Source: Halobacteriales archaeon QS_5_70_17
Lineage (GTDB): Archaea > Halobacteriota > Halobacteria > Halobacteriales > Haloarculaceae
Length of the DNA stretch: 32,435 nt
Direction of reading: 5' to 3'
NCBI GenBank assembly: GCA_003021975.1
Contig: PXRR01000035.1
Span: forward strand, 1 to 32,435
Position 1 is the stretch's first letter; the number at the start of each line of letters is the position of its first letter. Below the pieces are notes generated by a model that saw only the letters and a program-made list of their open reading frames with translations, was not told the DNA's origin and did not search any database. Shown piece by piece: positions 16,136-24,138 of this stretch. Made by a program: the position numbers and the translations under genes.

Positions 16136-17797
16136 TCAGGACTCGACGGAGAATACCAGTAGGTGCCCCGGCCGGGACGGATACTTGTACCGCGCGACGT
16201 CGCCGCCACCGCCTGCGGCGACCGCGAGGTACTGTTTCTCCGTGGCGGGATCGTACCAACTCGTCGGCGCAGAACACACCGGCGCGTCCGGTTCCCGCTC
16301 CCGTCGCAGGAGTTCACCGTTCGTGGCGTCGATAAACCGAATCTCGCTGGTCGGTAAGCCGACGACGAGGACGTCGCCGCCGGTGACGAGAGATCCGGAC
16401 ATCATCATCGCCGGAGTTTCGTGGGTCCAGTCCCGGGCGCCGGTGTCGGGATCGTAGGCGACGATTTCGCCACCCTCGTTGGTGGGCAGCACGTCGTTTT
16501 TCAATCCGCCGCCGACGAATCCGTCGAGGTAGCCGTAACTCCCCTTGGCCCGCTCATCGTAGTCCGGATGGGCGGCCACGAGGTCGTTTTTGGTGAAGTT
16601 GCCGATCGCGTAGAACCGATCGGTCTTCGGGCTCCAACTGGGTGGCGACCACTCGCTGCCGCCCCACAGGGAGGGGCCCTGGTCCTCAACGGCCTCGTCG
16701 TTGGTGAACCCGGGTCGCTCAAACTCGTTGTCGGTATGGTAGCCGTACGGTTCGCTCCGTTCGGTCACCTTCCCGCTTTCCGCGTCGAACATGTACACCC
16801 AGCCGTGCTTGCCCTGCTGGAAGACCCGCTTCTGGCCGTCACTGGGGGTCGCCACGAGCGCTGGGCTCGCGATGTCGCGGTCCCACCAGTCGTGGGGTAG
16901 GATCTGGTAGAACCACTTCAACTCCCCAGTCCGGGCGTCCGTCGCGACCGTCGAACACGTCATCGGGTTCGGCCCGGGCCGGACGTTCGCGTTGAAATCG
17001 GGGCCGGGGTTCCCCGTCGACCAGTAGACGGTATCGGTGTCGGGATCGATAACCGGCGTCATCCAGGCCGTTCCGGCGCCGTATCGCCAGCTCTCCTCGG
17101 GCCACTTGTCCTTGGGGATGAAGCTTCTCTGGTATTCTAGCTCGCCGGTTTCGGCGTCGACTGCCGTATACTTGCCCTGGATGCCGCGTTCTCCGCCCGA
17201 ATGGCCGAGAATGAGCATCCCGTCGTAGACTATCGGCTTCTGGGTCTGAAAGTATCCGTCCGTGGGATCATGGAGGCGAGTCGACCAGACCTCTTCGCCA
17301 GTGTACCGGTCGAGTGCGTAGATCGTCGTGTCTGTCGCGTTCAAATAGACTTTGTCCCCGTAGACCGCGACACCGCGGCTGTACGGCCGCGCCATGCTGA
17401 CGTCGGTGTGGTGTCTGAATCGCGGCTGGAACTCCCAGAAGACCTCTCCGTTCCGTGCGTTAACCGCGGCCATCCTGTCGTACCCGCCGATCGTATACAA
17501 GACCGGCGGATCGCCAGGGACCACCGTCGGCGAGTCCTCGTACCCACCGCCAGTGTCGATGTGGTAGATGTACTCCAATTCCAGGTCTTCGACGCTTCCC
17601 GTATCGAGGACGCTACAGGGTGTGTACCCGTGTCCCCGGTATCCCCCCCGGTAGTGGAGCCACGACTCCTCGTTTTGCCCGTCCTCCAGCAGCATTTCGT
17701 CGGTGACCGATACTTCCGGAATCTCGTCCGTCGCGTAGGTCTCGTAGATCGGCCCGTAACTCACCTGCCCCGAATCCGTCACGTCTGGTGATACCAT
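16136..17797 (-). CDS. PQQ-dependent alcohol dehydrogenase-like eight-bladed propeller
   Basis: A 553-residue quinoprotein of the methanol/ethanol dehydrogenase family. Family elements (numbered from the ATG at 17797) are the opening VTDEMLLEDG and WLHYRGGYRGHGYTP; the metal-ligand Glu in GHSGGERGIQG (about 203); the Trp under PQQ in GTAWMTP (245); the metal-ligand Asn in STGNPGPDFN (263); and the catalytic Asp306 in PHDWWDRD. Asp308 two residues later is the extra acidic ligand typical of lanthanide-dependent enzymes. The adjacent-cysteine pair of bacterial methanol dehydrogenases is absent. There is no Sec or Tat signal, which is odd for an enzyme normally outside the membrane; the GTG at 17812 does not add one. 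It oxidises an alcohol or sugar, passing electrons to a carrier. No PQQ-synthesis gene is present here. Confidence 0.88.
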   Translation of the reverse strand: MVSPDVTDSGQVSYGPIYETYATDEIPEVSVTDEMLLEDGQNEESWLHYRGGYRGHGYTPCSVLDTGSVEDLELEYIYHIDTGGGYEDSPTVVPGDPPVLYTIGGYDRMAAVNARNGEVFWEFQPRFRHHTDVSMARPYSRGVAVYGDKVYLNATDTTIYALDRYTGEEVWSTRLHDPTDGYFQTQKPIVYDGMLILGHSGGERGIQGKYTAVDAETGELEYQRSFIPKDKWPEESWRYGAGTAWMTPVIDPDTDTVYWSTGNPGPDFNANVRPGPNPMTCSTVATDARTGELKWFYQILPHDWWDRDIASPALVATPSDGQKRVFQQGKHGWVYMFDAESGKVTERSEPYGYHTDNEFERPGFTNDEAVEDQGPSLWGGSEWSPPSWSPKTDRFYAIGNFTKNDLVAAHPDYDERAKGSYGYLDGFVGGGLKNDVLPTNEGGEIVAYDPDTGARDWTHETPAMMMSGSLVTGGDVLVVGLPTSEIRFIDATNGELLRREREPDAPVCSAPTSWYDPATEKQYLAVAAGGGGDVARYKYPSRPGHLLVFSVES

Positions 17798-18120
17798 GTG
17801 TGTCGGTAACACGCATGGGCCAACGTAACTAATGTCTTACGGGGCATTTCTACACTGTCTTCTCATATGGATATAACAATGTGAATTTACCACTTGCTTT
17901 GGAAGTTATATCTCCGGTTGCTGGCGACTAAATAAGACACGTAGTCGGCGTACTGACGCCCCGAACGACGGACTTCGAGGCCCGAAGAGTGGAGTAGGGG
18001 CCATTCGGTACCGGGCCCCGATTCGTAGGACGCTCCGGAGACGAGTGGGTGCCGCGTGTGCCGGACGCTGCATCCGGCGGTTATCACAACCTTTATTTCG
18101 TAACATTGCTATCACGCCCC
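17798..18120. other. A/T-rich divergent intergenic region with inverted TATA-like arms
   Basis: This region separates the PQQ dehydrogenase from the divergent gene at 18121. It is clearly more A/T-rich than its surroundings. GATATAAC (17870-17877) and GTTATATC (17905-17912) are perfect inverted arms 27 bases apart, each TATA-like. CTTTATTT at 18091-18098 lies 23-30 bases before the ATG at 18121 and is its likely TATA box. No gene is visible. Confidence 0.45.
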
Positions 18121-18903
18121 ATGGTAGGATCTGTCAATGACCCGTTGTCAGAGGACGCGAAGGGGCGCCTCACCGACGCCGGCGACGAACTGGCGGACGA
18201 GATACGTACCGAGGTCGACGGGGCAGCGCTCTCCGACGCCGCCGGCGACATGGCGCAAGCACTGGCGAACGTCTCTTCGCTGACCCACGAGGACCTCTCC
18301 CCGACCCTGGAGACGGAATACGAGACTGTAGCGGCCCGAGCCAATGACCTCGTCTCCAACCTCATTCTGGCGGACTTCTTCGAAACTGCGGACGAGGTTC
18401 TCCCGCCGTTCGACCCCGACTTCTTGGAGGACTGTCTCGCACACGCTGTCGGAACCGCCGAAATGGAGCCATTCGAGACAGCCGGCGTGGGATCCGAGCT
18501 TCCGGAGTTCGTCGATGAGGCGCTCTCTCACACTGAAGCCATCGAACAGAACGTGCGCTGGGAGCCAGAGAAGCCCAACAAGGTCTCACCGATGACGACC
18601 CGCGGTGCGACTGAGGGCGTCGTCGACTGGCTCGACGACCTCGGCAGGCACCTCTGGATGTCCGAGGTACTCCTGTCGGAGCAGATGCTTGAGGACGCGG
18701 AGACGCACACGCGAGCGATGGGCAGCGCACTGCTCCTGCTCGCCCAGGGCGTGGCCGGACTTGATCACGACGAGAGTAATCCCGAGGACGACGTCGCCCG
18801 GATCGTCGGCGGGATCGCCCTCCACACGCACCACCAGCGCAGGCTCCCGGAGGACCTCTCTTGGATCACCGATGAGATGCGAGCCCCCGGCGGCTGGGCC
18901 TGA
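18121..18903 (+). CDS. Acidic, helical protein of unknown function
   Basis: A 260-residue soluble, acidic protein that I do not recognise. There is no signal peptide or membrane helix, and it is predicted mostly helical: AGDELADEIRTEVDGAALSD near the start, then VSNLILADFFETADEV and a long Leu/Ala helix MGSALLLLAQGVAGLD. His residues cluster in LHTHHQRRLPEDL near the end. No cysteine pair or nucleotide-binding motif suggests an enzyme class. The ATG at 18121 fits the TATA-like spacing, so it is probably a real expressed gene. It lies divergent to the PQQ dehydrogenase and is followed by a remnant of another propeller protein; a helper or regulator of that system is possible but unsupported. 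Confidence 0.75.
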   Translation: MVGSVNDPLSEDAKGRLTDAGDELADEIRTEVDGAALSDAAGDMAQALANVSSLTHEDLSPTLETEYETVAARANDLVSNLILADFFETADEVLPPFDPDFLEDCLAHAVGTAEMEPFETAGVGSELPEFVDEALSHTEAIEQNVRWEPEKPNKVSPMTTRGATEGVVDWLDDLGRHLWMSEVLLSEQMLEDAETHTRAMGSALLLLAQGVAGLDHDESNPEDDVARIVGGIALHTHHQRRLPEDLSWITDEMRAPGGWA

Positions 18904-19214
18904 GGGTCGACACCGTAACGAAATACCGAAACGGATCGAGGTGCCGCGTTGAATAGCGATCGCTGAGCGGAGGAGCGATCACGTGGGTTCTGCAGGAAAT
19001 AAAAAATGGCCCGAGAATAGTGAGACACACGATATTAGGTGTTTCGGTGTTTCACGAACCGGTCTAGATGGGGCTCAAAATTTGAATAGTTCGCGACAGA
19101 ACGAACCACGGAACTCGAGCCAATCGACTCCGGAACGGCGTCGGAATTGTACATCGCGGAGAAAGAAACGGAGTTATCCAGATCGACAATTCGGTCGCAC
19201 CGCTCGCGGCTCGG
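18904..19214. other. Intergenic stretch, no gene recognised
   Basis: About 310 bases, more A/T-rich than average around 19000-19180. No frame has coding character. It could be the scar of a lost mobile element, but I see no transposase or terminal repeats. Confidence 0.4.
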
Positions 19215-19622
19215 TCACTTCACCCGGTGGTGCGACGCGCGCGACATCGCTAATCCGAACAAGCGGCTCATCGAATCAGTAGACTGCGCCGGTGTAGGTT
19301 GGTAGATCGAAGGGAGTGAATCGGGTGAGTGGTAGCTTGCCGTGTTTCGCCAGTAGACGCTCCCGTCGCGAGCGTCGAACGCGGTGATCCCTTCGCCGAC
19401 CGGAGCGAAGACGACTCGACCGCGGACGGCGGGGGTGAACGTTCCCCCGCCGTCGCCGGCGTCCGCCGGCCAGGCAACCGGATCGACGGTGCCGTCGTCA
19501 CTCAGGTCGAGCGCGATCAGGCCCGTGAACTCCGACTCGTCCCGGCCGCGGTCGCCTCGGCGGCGGTCGACACCGAGGTAGGCGCGGCCGTCCGCGGTCC
19601 GACTCGCGGCTGTCGCATGCGA
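19215..19622 (-). pseudogene. C-terminal remnant of a PQQ-like beta-propeller protein
   Basis: About 135 residues show the repeat pattern of PQQ-binding-like (BamB-type) propellers: GLIALDLSDDGTVDPVAWPA, then GTFTPAVRGRVVFAPVGEGI and TAFDARDGSVYWRNTASYHS. One to two blades are present. The frame further upstream (19623-19850) is Arg-rich and non-coding, so the N-terminal blades and start are lost. The tail after IYQPTPAQS also loses the pattern. It is a dead fragment of a different protein from the intact quinoprotein at 16136-17797, 1.4 kb away. Confidence 0.6.
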
Positions 19623-19904
19623 CGACGTGCAAGCGACCGGACATAAATCCGCGCGCCCCCTGGGAACGCGGGGCAGTACCGCGCGACGGACCGCCCCGAG
19701 TGTTCGACGCGCCCTCTCGGTTCGACGGTTCGGCAGCCTCGGCACAGGCGACGCGGACCGGACCCCGGCGCCCGTCGACTCGACGCCGCTCAGATCGCCC
19801 GCTCGAGCGCCTTTGGCTCCAGCGGACGCCCGTGCCGATCCCCGTCGCACTCGCGTCCGTGAATCGCCGGACTGTATTTCTCCCCGGCGACCGACACGCC
19901 GGCC

Positions 19905-20474
19905 ATGGAACGGATCGCCCTCGGGGACGCGCCGTCGACCGGTGTCGGAGCGAGCAGCGACCGCCGCGACCTCTCGGAGCCGCTGGGGGCGACCGGGGTC
20001 GCGATCAACCGCTATCGGCTCGCACCCGGTGACGGGTTCCCGGGCGGATTACACGCTCACGCGGACCAGGAGGAGGTGTTCGTCGTCCGTGAGGGGGAAG
20101 CGACATTCGAGACGCTCGACGGCGAGGTCACGGTCGGTGCGGGCGAGGCGGTCAGGTTCGCTCCCGGCGAGTTCCACTCCGGGCGGAACGCGTCAGGCGA
20201 ACCGCTGGTCGCGCTGGCGATCGGCGCTCCCCGCGAGACGGCGGACGTGCGGCTCCCCGTCGCGTGCTCCGCGTGCGACCACTCCGACCTGCGCCTCGCC
20301 GGGGACGCGCACTCGACGTTGGTCTGCCCCGCCTGCGGCGGCGAGTACCGCCCGGCGCCGTGCCCGTCATGTGGCTGCGACGACCTCCGGATGACGCGTA
20401 GCGGGGGATCGACGGTAGCAGTCTGCGCAGACTGCGGCGCCGAGTTCGACCGGCCGCCGCTCCGCGGAGAGTGA
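19905..20474 (+). CDS. Cupin protein with C-terminal double zinc ribbon
   Basis: A 189-residue fusion. Residues about 30-110 form a cupin barrel with metal ligands His50 and His52 (GGLHAHADQEEVFVV), Glu56 or Glu57, and His91 in FAPGEFHSG. Residues 120-180 hold four CxxC pairs (121/124, 141/144, 153/156, 174/177), enough for two zinc ribbons. The barrel may bind a small metabolite or metal, and the ribbons suggest a protein or nucleic-acid contact. That would fit a sensor or regulator, but this is inference; a simple isomerase or dioxygenase role is also possible. The ATG at 19905 begins MERIALGDAP, directly before the barrel. The nearest same-strand gene is the half-length DUF63 gene, 449 bases downstream. 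Confidence 0.85.
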   Translation: MERIALGDAPSTGVGASSDRRDLSEPLGATGVAINRYRLAPGDGFPGGLHAHADQEEVFVVREGEATFETLDGEVTVGAGEAVRFAPGEFHSGRNASGEPLVALAIGAPRETADVRLPVACSACDHSDLRLAGDAHSTLVCPACGGEYRPAPCPSCGCDDLRMTRSGGSTVAVCADCGAEFDRPPLRGE

Positions 20475-20891
20475 TGGCGGCCGAGTGCTCCGGCACGCCA
20501 CCGCGGCGCCGCACTGGTCCGCTCGTCGAGCCGTCGGTCCTCGGTAGCGACGCCGGCAACCGATCCTCGGGGGTACCGCTCCGTCGATAAACGGGAAGTC
20601 CCCGGGTGGCAGCCGGGGAGGAAGGGCACACGAACTGGGACGAGAGCGCCGGTGACATACGAACTGTGCGCCGCCCCGTCAACCGACTCCATGGACCGGT
20701 TTAGTAAAGTAGGTGAGGATCGTTTCGATATTTCCGGGAGTTCAACAGTGAAACGATCGCAACAGTGACCGGTCCTGCCGGCGACCCGGGGCGGGGCACA
20801 GCCGTCTACCGCGCCGGGGCTGTCGAGTAGCTGCTAGAGGGAGAGTTATAGGAGCGAGTCGGAGTTCGCGTCCGGCACCCGCCCGCGGGTG
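20475..20891. other. Intergenic stretch with an inverted repeat
   Basis: About 415 bases without a gene. It holds the inverted repeat at 20718-20758. An A/T-rich patch (GATTTATTG) near 20891 belongs to the next gene's promoter. Confidence 0.45.
20718..20758. repeat. 9-base perfect inverted repeat
   Basis: GATCGTTTC (20718-20726) and GAAACGATC (20750-20758) are exact inverted arms with a 23-base spacer, in locally A/T-rich DNA. It could be an operator or the end of a lost element. No flanking direct repeat is obvious. Confidence 0.5.
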
Positions 20892-20898
20892 ATTTATT
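20892..20898 (+). promoter_or_regulatory. TATA-like box of the DUF63 gene
   Basis: ATTTATT lies 26-32 bases before the ATG at 20924, the standard spacing for a leaderless haloarchaeal mRNA. It supports this start for the short DUF63 protein. Confidence 0.4.
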
Positions 20899-20923
20899 GC
20901 TCCGGCGCTGCCAGCTGAGAGCG

Positions 20924-21397
20924 ATGCCGTCACTCGCGTCGGCCGCGCTCGCCGATCCGACCGTCCTCCCGTCCGCGCTTATCTTAGCTGTCGCCGCCGT
21001 GGCCGGCGCGCTGGCCGCGAGCGGGGCGGTGTGGGGCCTGCTCCGCGCGTACCGACCGGCGCTGACAGCGACTGGCCGATCGGGACTGTTCGCCGTTTTC
21101 GGGCAGGCGCTCGACGCCGTCTCGACGCTCGTGGGCGTCGACGTCCTCGCGTTCACCGAGCGGGTGACGGCCTCGCGGGCGGTTCTCGAGGCCGCAGGCG
21201 CTCTCCCGACGGCCCCGGCACTGGGAACGGGCTGGCTGTTCGTGCTCGTCAAACTGGGGCTCGCGGTCGCCGTCCTCGCGCTGGTCCGCCCGGAACTCGA
21301 CGCGACGCCGGCTCGCGCCAAGACGCTGTTGCTGATGGCGGGAACGGTGGGACTCGTCCCGGGAGTGAGCAACCTCCTCCGGTTTCCCGTCGCGTGA
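20924..21397 (+). CDS. DUF63 family membrane protein, half length
   Basis: A 157-residue protein of about three to four membrane helices. It matches the C-terminal half of DUF63, a euryarchaeal integral membrane family of unknown function. The conserved blocks are present: FGQALDAVSTLVGVDVLAFT, GALPTAPALGTGWLFVLVKL and a closing GLVPGVSNLLRF. Full-length members have roughly 270-290 residues, so the N-terminal four or so helices are missing. The TATA-like box and ATG immediately before the first helix suggest that the short form could be expressed as it is, either a natural short paralogue or a gene truncated by deletion. It precedes the dehydratase by 46 bases on the same strand and may be cotranscribed with it. 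Confidence 0.8.
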   Translation: MPSLASAALADPTVLPSALILAVAAVAGALAASGAVWGLLRAYRPALTATGRSGLFAVFGQALDAVSTLVGVDVLAFTERVTASRAVLEAAGALPTAPALGTGWLFVLVKLGLAVAVLALVRPELDATPARAKTLLLMAGTVGLVPGVSNLLRFPVA

Positions 21398-21443
21398 CGA
21401 ACCGTCCCCCAATCGCTTAGTCGGCTCCCGCGCAGGGCCACGC

Positions 21444-22487
21444 ATGGGCCGCGCGTACGAACCGGTCGACTCGCCCGACGAGACGACGGTCTTCCCGTAC
21501 CACGACCTCTCGCCACCGACGACGGCGGACGTCTACGCTGCCCGGCGGATCGTCGACCGACACCTCCCGCGGACGCCGCTGGTGCGAAGCGAGTCGCTCT
21601 CGGCAGAGTTCGACGCCGACGTCTACCTGAAGCGCGAGGATACGCTGCCGACGGGCGCGTTCAAGATCCGGGGCGGCGTGACGCTGGTCGCCGGGCTGGC
21701 CGACGAGTTCCGCGATCCCGGGGTGATCGCCGCCAGTACGGGCAACCACGGCCAGTCGGTCGCCTACGCCGGCCGGGCGCTCGACGTGCCGGCGACGGTC
21801 GTCGTCCCCGAGGACGCCAACCCGTCGAAGGTGACCGCGATGGAGCGACTGGGCGCGACAGTCCGCTTTCACGGCACGGACTTCGACGACGCCCGCGAGC
21901 GCGCCGAGGCGCTGGCCGCCGAGGAGGGGTACCGGTACGTCCACTCGGCGAACGAGCCGGCGCTGGTCGCGGGCGTCGGCACCGCCGGACTCGAAGTCGT
22001 CGAGGAGCGGCCGGACGTCGACTACCTGTTCTGTCCGGTCGGTGGCGGATCGAGCGCCGCCGGCTACTGCCTCACGACCGGCGCGCTCGCGGACGCGACG
22101 GTGATCGGCGCGCAGTCCGAGGCCGCGCCCGCGATGTACCGCGCCTGGTCGGAGGGCCACCTCGACCCTTGCGACCGGATGGAGACGTTCGCCGAGGGCG
22201 TGGCGACCCGCGTCCCGTTCGCGATGACGACGCGGGTCCTCCGGGAGCGCCTCGACGACTTCCGCCTCGTGAGCGACGCGGCCATCGAGCGCGGGCTGCG
22301 CGACCTCCTCGCCGACGAACGAATCGTCGCTGAGGGGGCGTCGGCGGCCGGCCTCGCGGCGATGCGGGAGTTGCGGGGGGACCTCCGAGGGGAGACAGTC
22401 GTTCTGCCAATATCGGGGCGAAACGTCGCCAGTGAGACGCTCCGGCGATGTATCGAGAGATCGAGAGCGGAGAAGACCGGCCTGTAG
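21444..22487 (+). CDS. Threonine/serine dehydratase (PLP-dependent, tryptophan synthase beta fold)
   Basis: A 347-residue cytosolic enzyme that deaminates threonine to 2-oxobutyrate (or serine to pyruvate). PLP-binding Lys74 lies in LPTGAFKIRGG. The substrate loop is ASTGNHGQS (98-105) and the phosphate-binding glycine loop is GGGSSAAGY (199-207). A serine in the closing PISGRNV is near the pyridine nitrogen. It lacks the C-terminal ACT-type regulatory domain of biosynthetic IlvA, so it is more like the catabolic or short threonine ammonia-lyases and probably is not isoleucine-inhibited. Racemase activity on serine is also known in relatives, so substrate is not certain. It follows the short DUF63 gene closely; the downstream BNR gene is convergent. 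Confidence 0.9.
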   Translation: MGRAYEPVDSPDETTVFPYHDLSPPTTADVYAARRIVDRHLPRTPLVRSESLSAEFDADVYLKREDTLPTGAFKIRGGVTLVAGLADEFRDPGVIAASTGNHGQSVAYAGRALDVPATVVVPEDANPSKVTAMERLGATVRFHGTDFDDARERAEALAAEEGYRYVHSANEPALVAGVGTAGLEVVEERPDVDYLFCPVGGGSSAAGYCLTTGALADATVIGAQSEAAPAMYRAWSEGHLDPCDRMETFAEGVATRVPFAMTTRVLRERLDDFRLVSDAAIERGLRDLLADERIVAEGASAAGLAAMRELRGDLRGETVVLPISGRNVASETLRRCIERSRAEKTGL

Positions 22488-22643
22488 CGGGGGTCGCGGG
22501 AACGGCCCCGCCGGCCGTCATCGACACTACCAGGGAATTCGGCTAGACACTAGTCACGCGGGACGGCGACTTCGCCGGGGTCGACGGCCTCGAGTGCGAT
22601 CTGTACGCCGGGGACTGCCGCCCGGCGCGGCCCCGACCGTCCG

Positions 22644-23579
22644 TCAGCAGGTCGCCAGCGACCGAACGCTCTCGGGGACGCGTCCAAGGCTCGTCCAGCC
22701 CTCGGGAGTCCGCGCGATCACTCGCCCGCCGTTCGTTCCGGCGACGACGCGGTCCGCGAGGACGGTCCACGCGAGGACGACCTCCTCGGGGCCGCCGGGG
22801 TACGTGACCGCCTCGAAGCTCTCGCCGCCGTCGGCCGACTCGAAGAGCGCTGCGTCCGCGCCGTCGTCGCCGTGCCAGGACCCCGGCGGGCCGCGTGCGG
22901 CGGCGGCGTACAGGCGACTGCCGTGCGCCATCGCCTCCCGGAAGTAAGTGTGGTCGAGGTCGCGGTCGAGCTGGGACCACGATCGGCCGGCGTCGTCCGT
23001 TCGGTAGAGCCCGCCGCCACAGGAGGCGACGTACGACTCGGGCCTCAGGACGAGCACGTGGTGGACGTCGTTCTGGAGGCCGTCGCGGCGCTCGGTCCAC
23101 GTCTCGCCGCGGTCGTCGCTGACGTGGACCCCGCCGACCTCGACGCCCGCGATCACCCGGTCGGGGGCGTCGGCGTGGACGTCGAGGCTCCGGACGTGGG
23201 CCTCGTTGCGGTGCCGGGGCGTGTGCCACGACTCCCGGGAGGGGAGGTCCTGGAACCCCTCGAGTTCGCGCCACGACTCGCCTCCGTTCGTCGAGACGTA
23301 GAGGTGCGCGGGATGGGTGCCGGCGTAGAGGCGCTCGCGGTCGGGGCTCTCGACCGCGGCGAACACCTCCTCGCGGGGGACCCCGAGGTCGGTCCAGGCG
23401 TCGCCGCCGTCAGTCGACCGGTAGAGACCGGTTCGCGTCGCCGCGACGATGCCGTGGCCGGGGAACCGGCGCACGCGGAGCGCGTCACCGGCGTCGAGGA
23501 CGCGCTCGGCGCTCTCGAAGTTCGTTGCCGCGTCCGGGACCCGGAAGACCCCGTCTCGAGTGCCGACGAGGAGTGGCAT
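22644..23579 (-). CDS. BNR/Asp-box repeat beta-propeller protein
   Basis: A 311-residue protein starting MPLLVGTRDGVFRV. It carries five Asp-box motifs (S-x-D-x-G-x-x-W): STDGGDAW at 55, STNGGESW at 96, SDDRGETW at 154, TDDAGRSW at 194 and SADGGESF at 248. These are spaced as in six- to seven-bladed propellers of the sialidase or VPS10/WD40-YVTN-BNR type. Sialidase catalytic residues are not evident and there is no signal peptide, so it is a cytosolic propeller of unknown role; archaeal relatives are usually annotated only as exo-alpha-sialidase-like or glycosyl hydrolase. The ATG at 23579 fits the first blade, and sequence beyond it is an SDR remnant in other frames. It is convergent with the dehydratase. 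Confidence 0.85.
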   Translation of the reverse strand: MPLLVGTRDGVFRVPDAATNFESAERVLDAGDALRVRRFPGHGIVAATRTGLYRSTDGGDAWTDLGVPREEVFAAVESPDRERLYAGTHPAHLYVSTNGGESWRELEGFQDLPSRESWHTPRHRNEAHVRSLDVHADAPDRVIAGVEVGGVHVSDDRGETWTERRDGLQNDVHHVLVLRPESYVASCGGGLYRTDDAGRSWSQLDRDLDHTYFREAMAHGSRLYAAAARGPPGSWHGDDGADAALFESADGGESFEAVTYPGGPEEVVLAWTVLADRVVAGTNGGRVIARTPEGWTSLGRVPESVRSLATC

Positions 23580-23736
23580 GGCCGACCGTACGGCACCGAG
23601 GCGTGAAAACGCCTCGGGCACTGCTCGCGGGAGTGAGGCGGTCGCGCCCGGTGAGGGCCCTCCGAGGAACGGTGACCGCCGTCGCCACCCGTTCCCCGCC
23701 CGCTCGAACGGCGGGGTCGAGCGGCGCTCGGACTGG

Positions 23737-24027
23737 TCACTGCTCGAACACTCCCATCTCGTCGAGGACGTCCCAGTAGCTGTGGGCCCGCGGATGTACT
23801 GGCCGCCGTCGACGCGGATCGTCTCCCCGGGGCACCCACTGTGCGTAGTCGGAGGCGAGGAAGACGACCACGCGGGCGACGTCTTCGGGTTCACCGGAGC
23901 GCCGCTCCGGCGCCGTCCGATCGAGGAACTCCTCGCCGGTTCCGCCCTCGAGCGACCCGTTCTCCTCGATCAGCGGGGCGCGCGTCGACCCCGGGGCCGC
24001 GGCGTTGACGCGAATTCAGTGGCGGCC
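23737..24027 (-). pseudogene. Short-chain dehydrogenase/reductase remnant with stop and frameshifts
   Basis: On the minus strand the C-terminal third of an SDR is readable: IRVNAAAPGSTRAPLIEENG, GEEFLDRTAPERRSGEPEDV, ARVVVFLASDYAQWV and the end YWDVLDEMGVFEQ with TGA at 23737. The expected GRHGIRVN is GRH-stop-IRVN, where GGA has become TGA (24016-24018). Between Trp-Val and YWDV the signature ETIRVDGGQYIRGP is in another frame, as if one base was gained in the C/G run near 23825-23835 and one lost near 23795. The Rossmann fold and Tyr-x-x-x-Lys site are absent. This is a decayed gene; it was probably an NAD(P)-dependent oxidoreductase. Confidence 0.65.
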
Positions 24028-24138
24028 CGTCTCCCCGGGGACGACACTCGTCGACGGCCCGACGGGACGCGGGGACAGTCCGGTGACGGCGACGACCGCG
24101 GGACACCGTTTTGCCTCCCCTCCGCGTACGTCCGAGGG

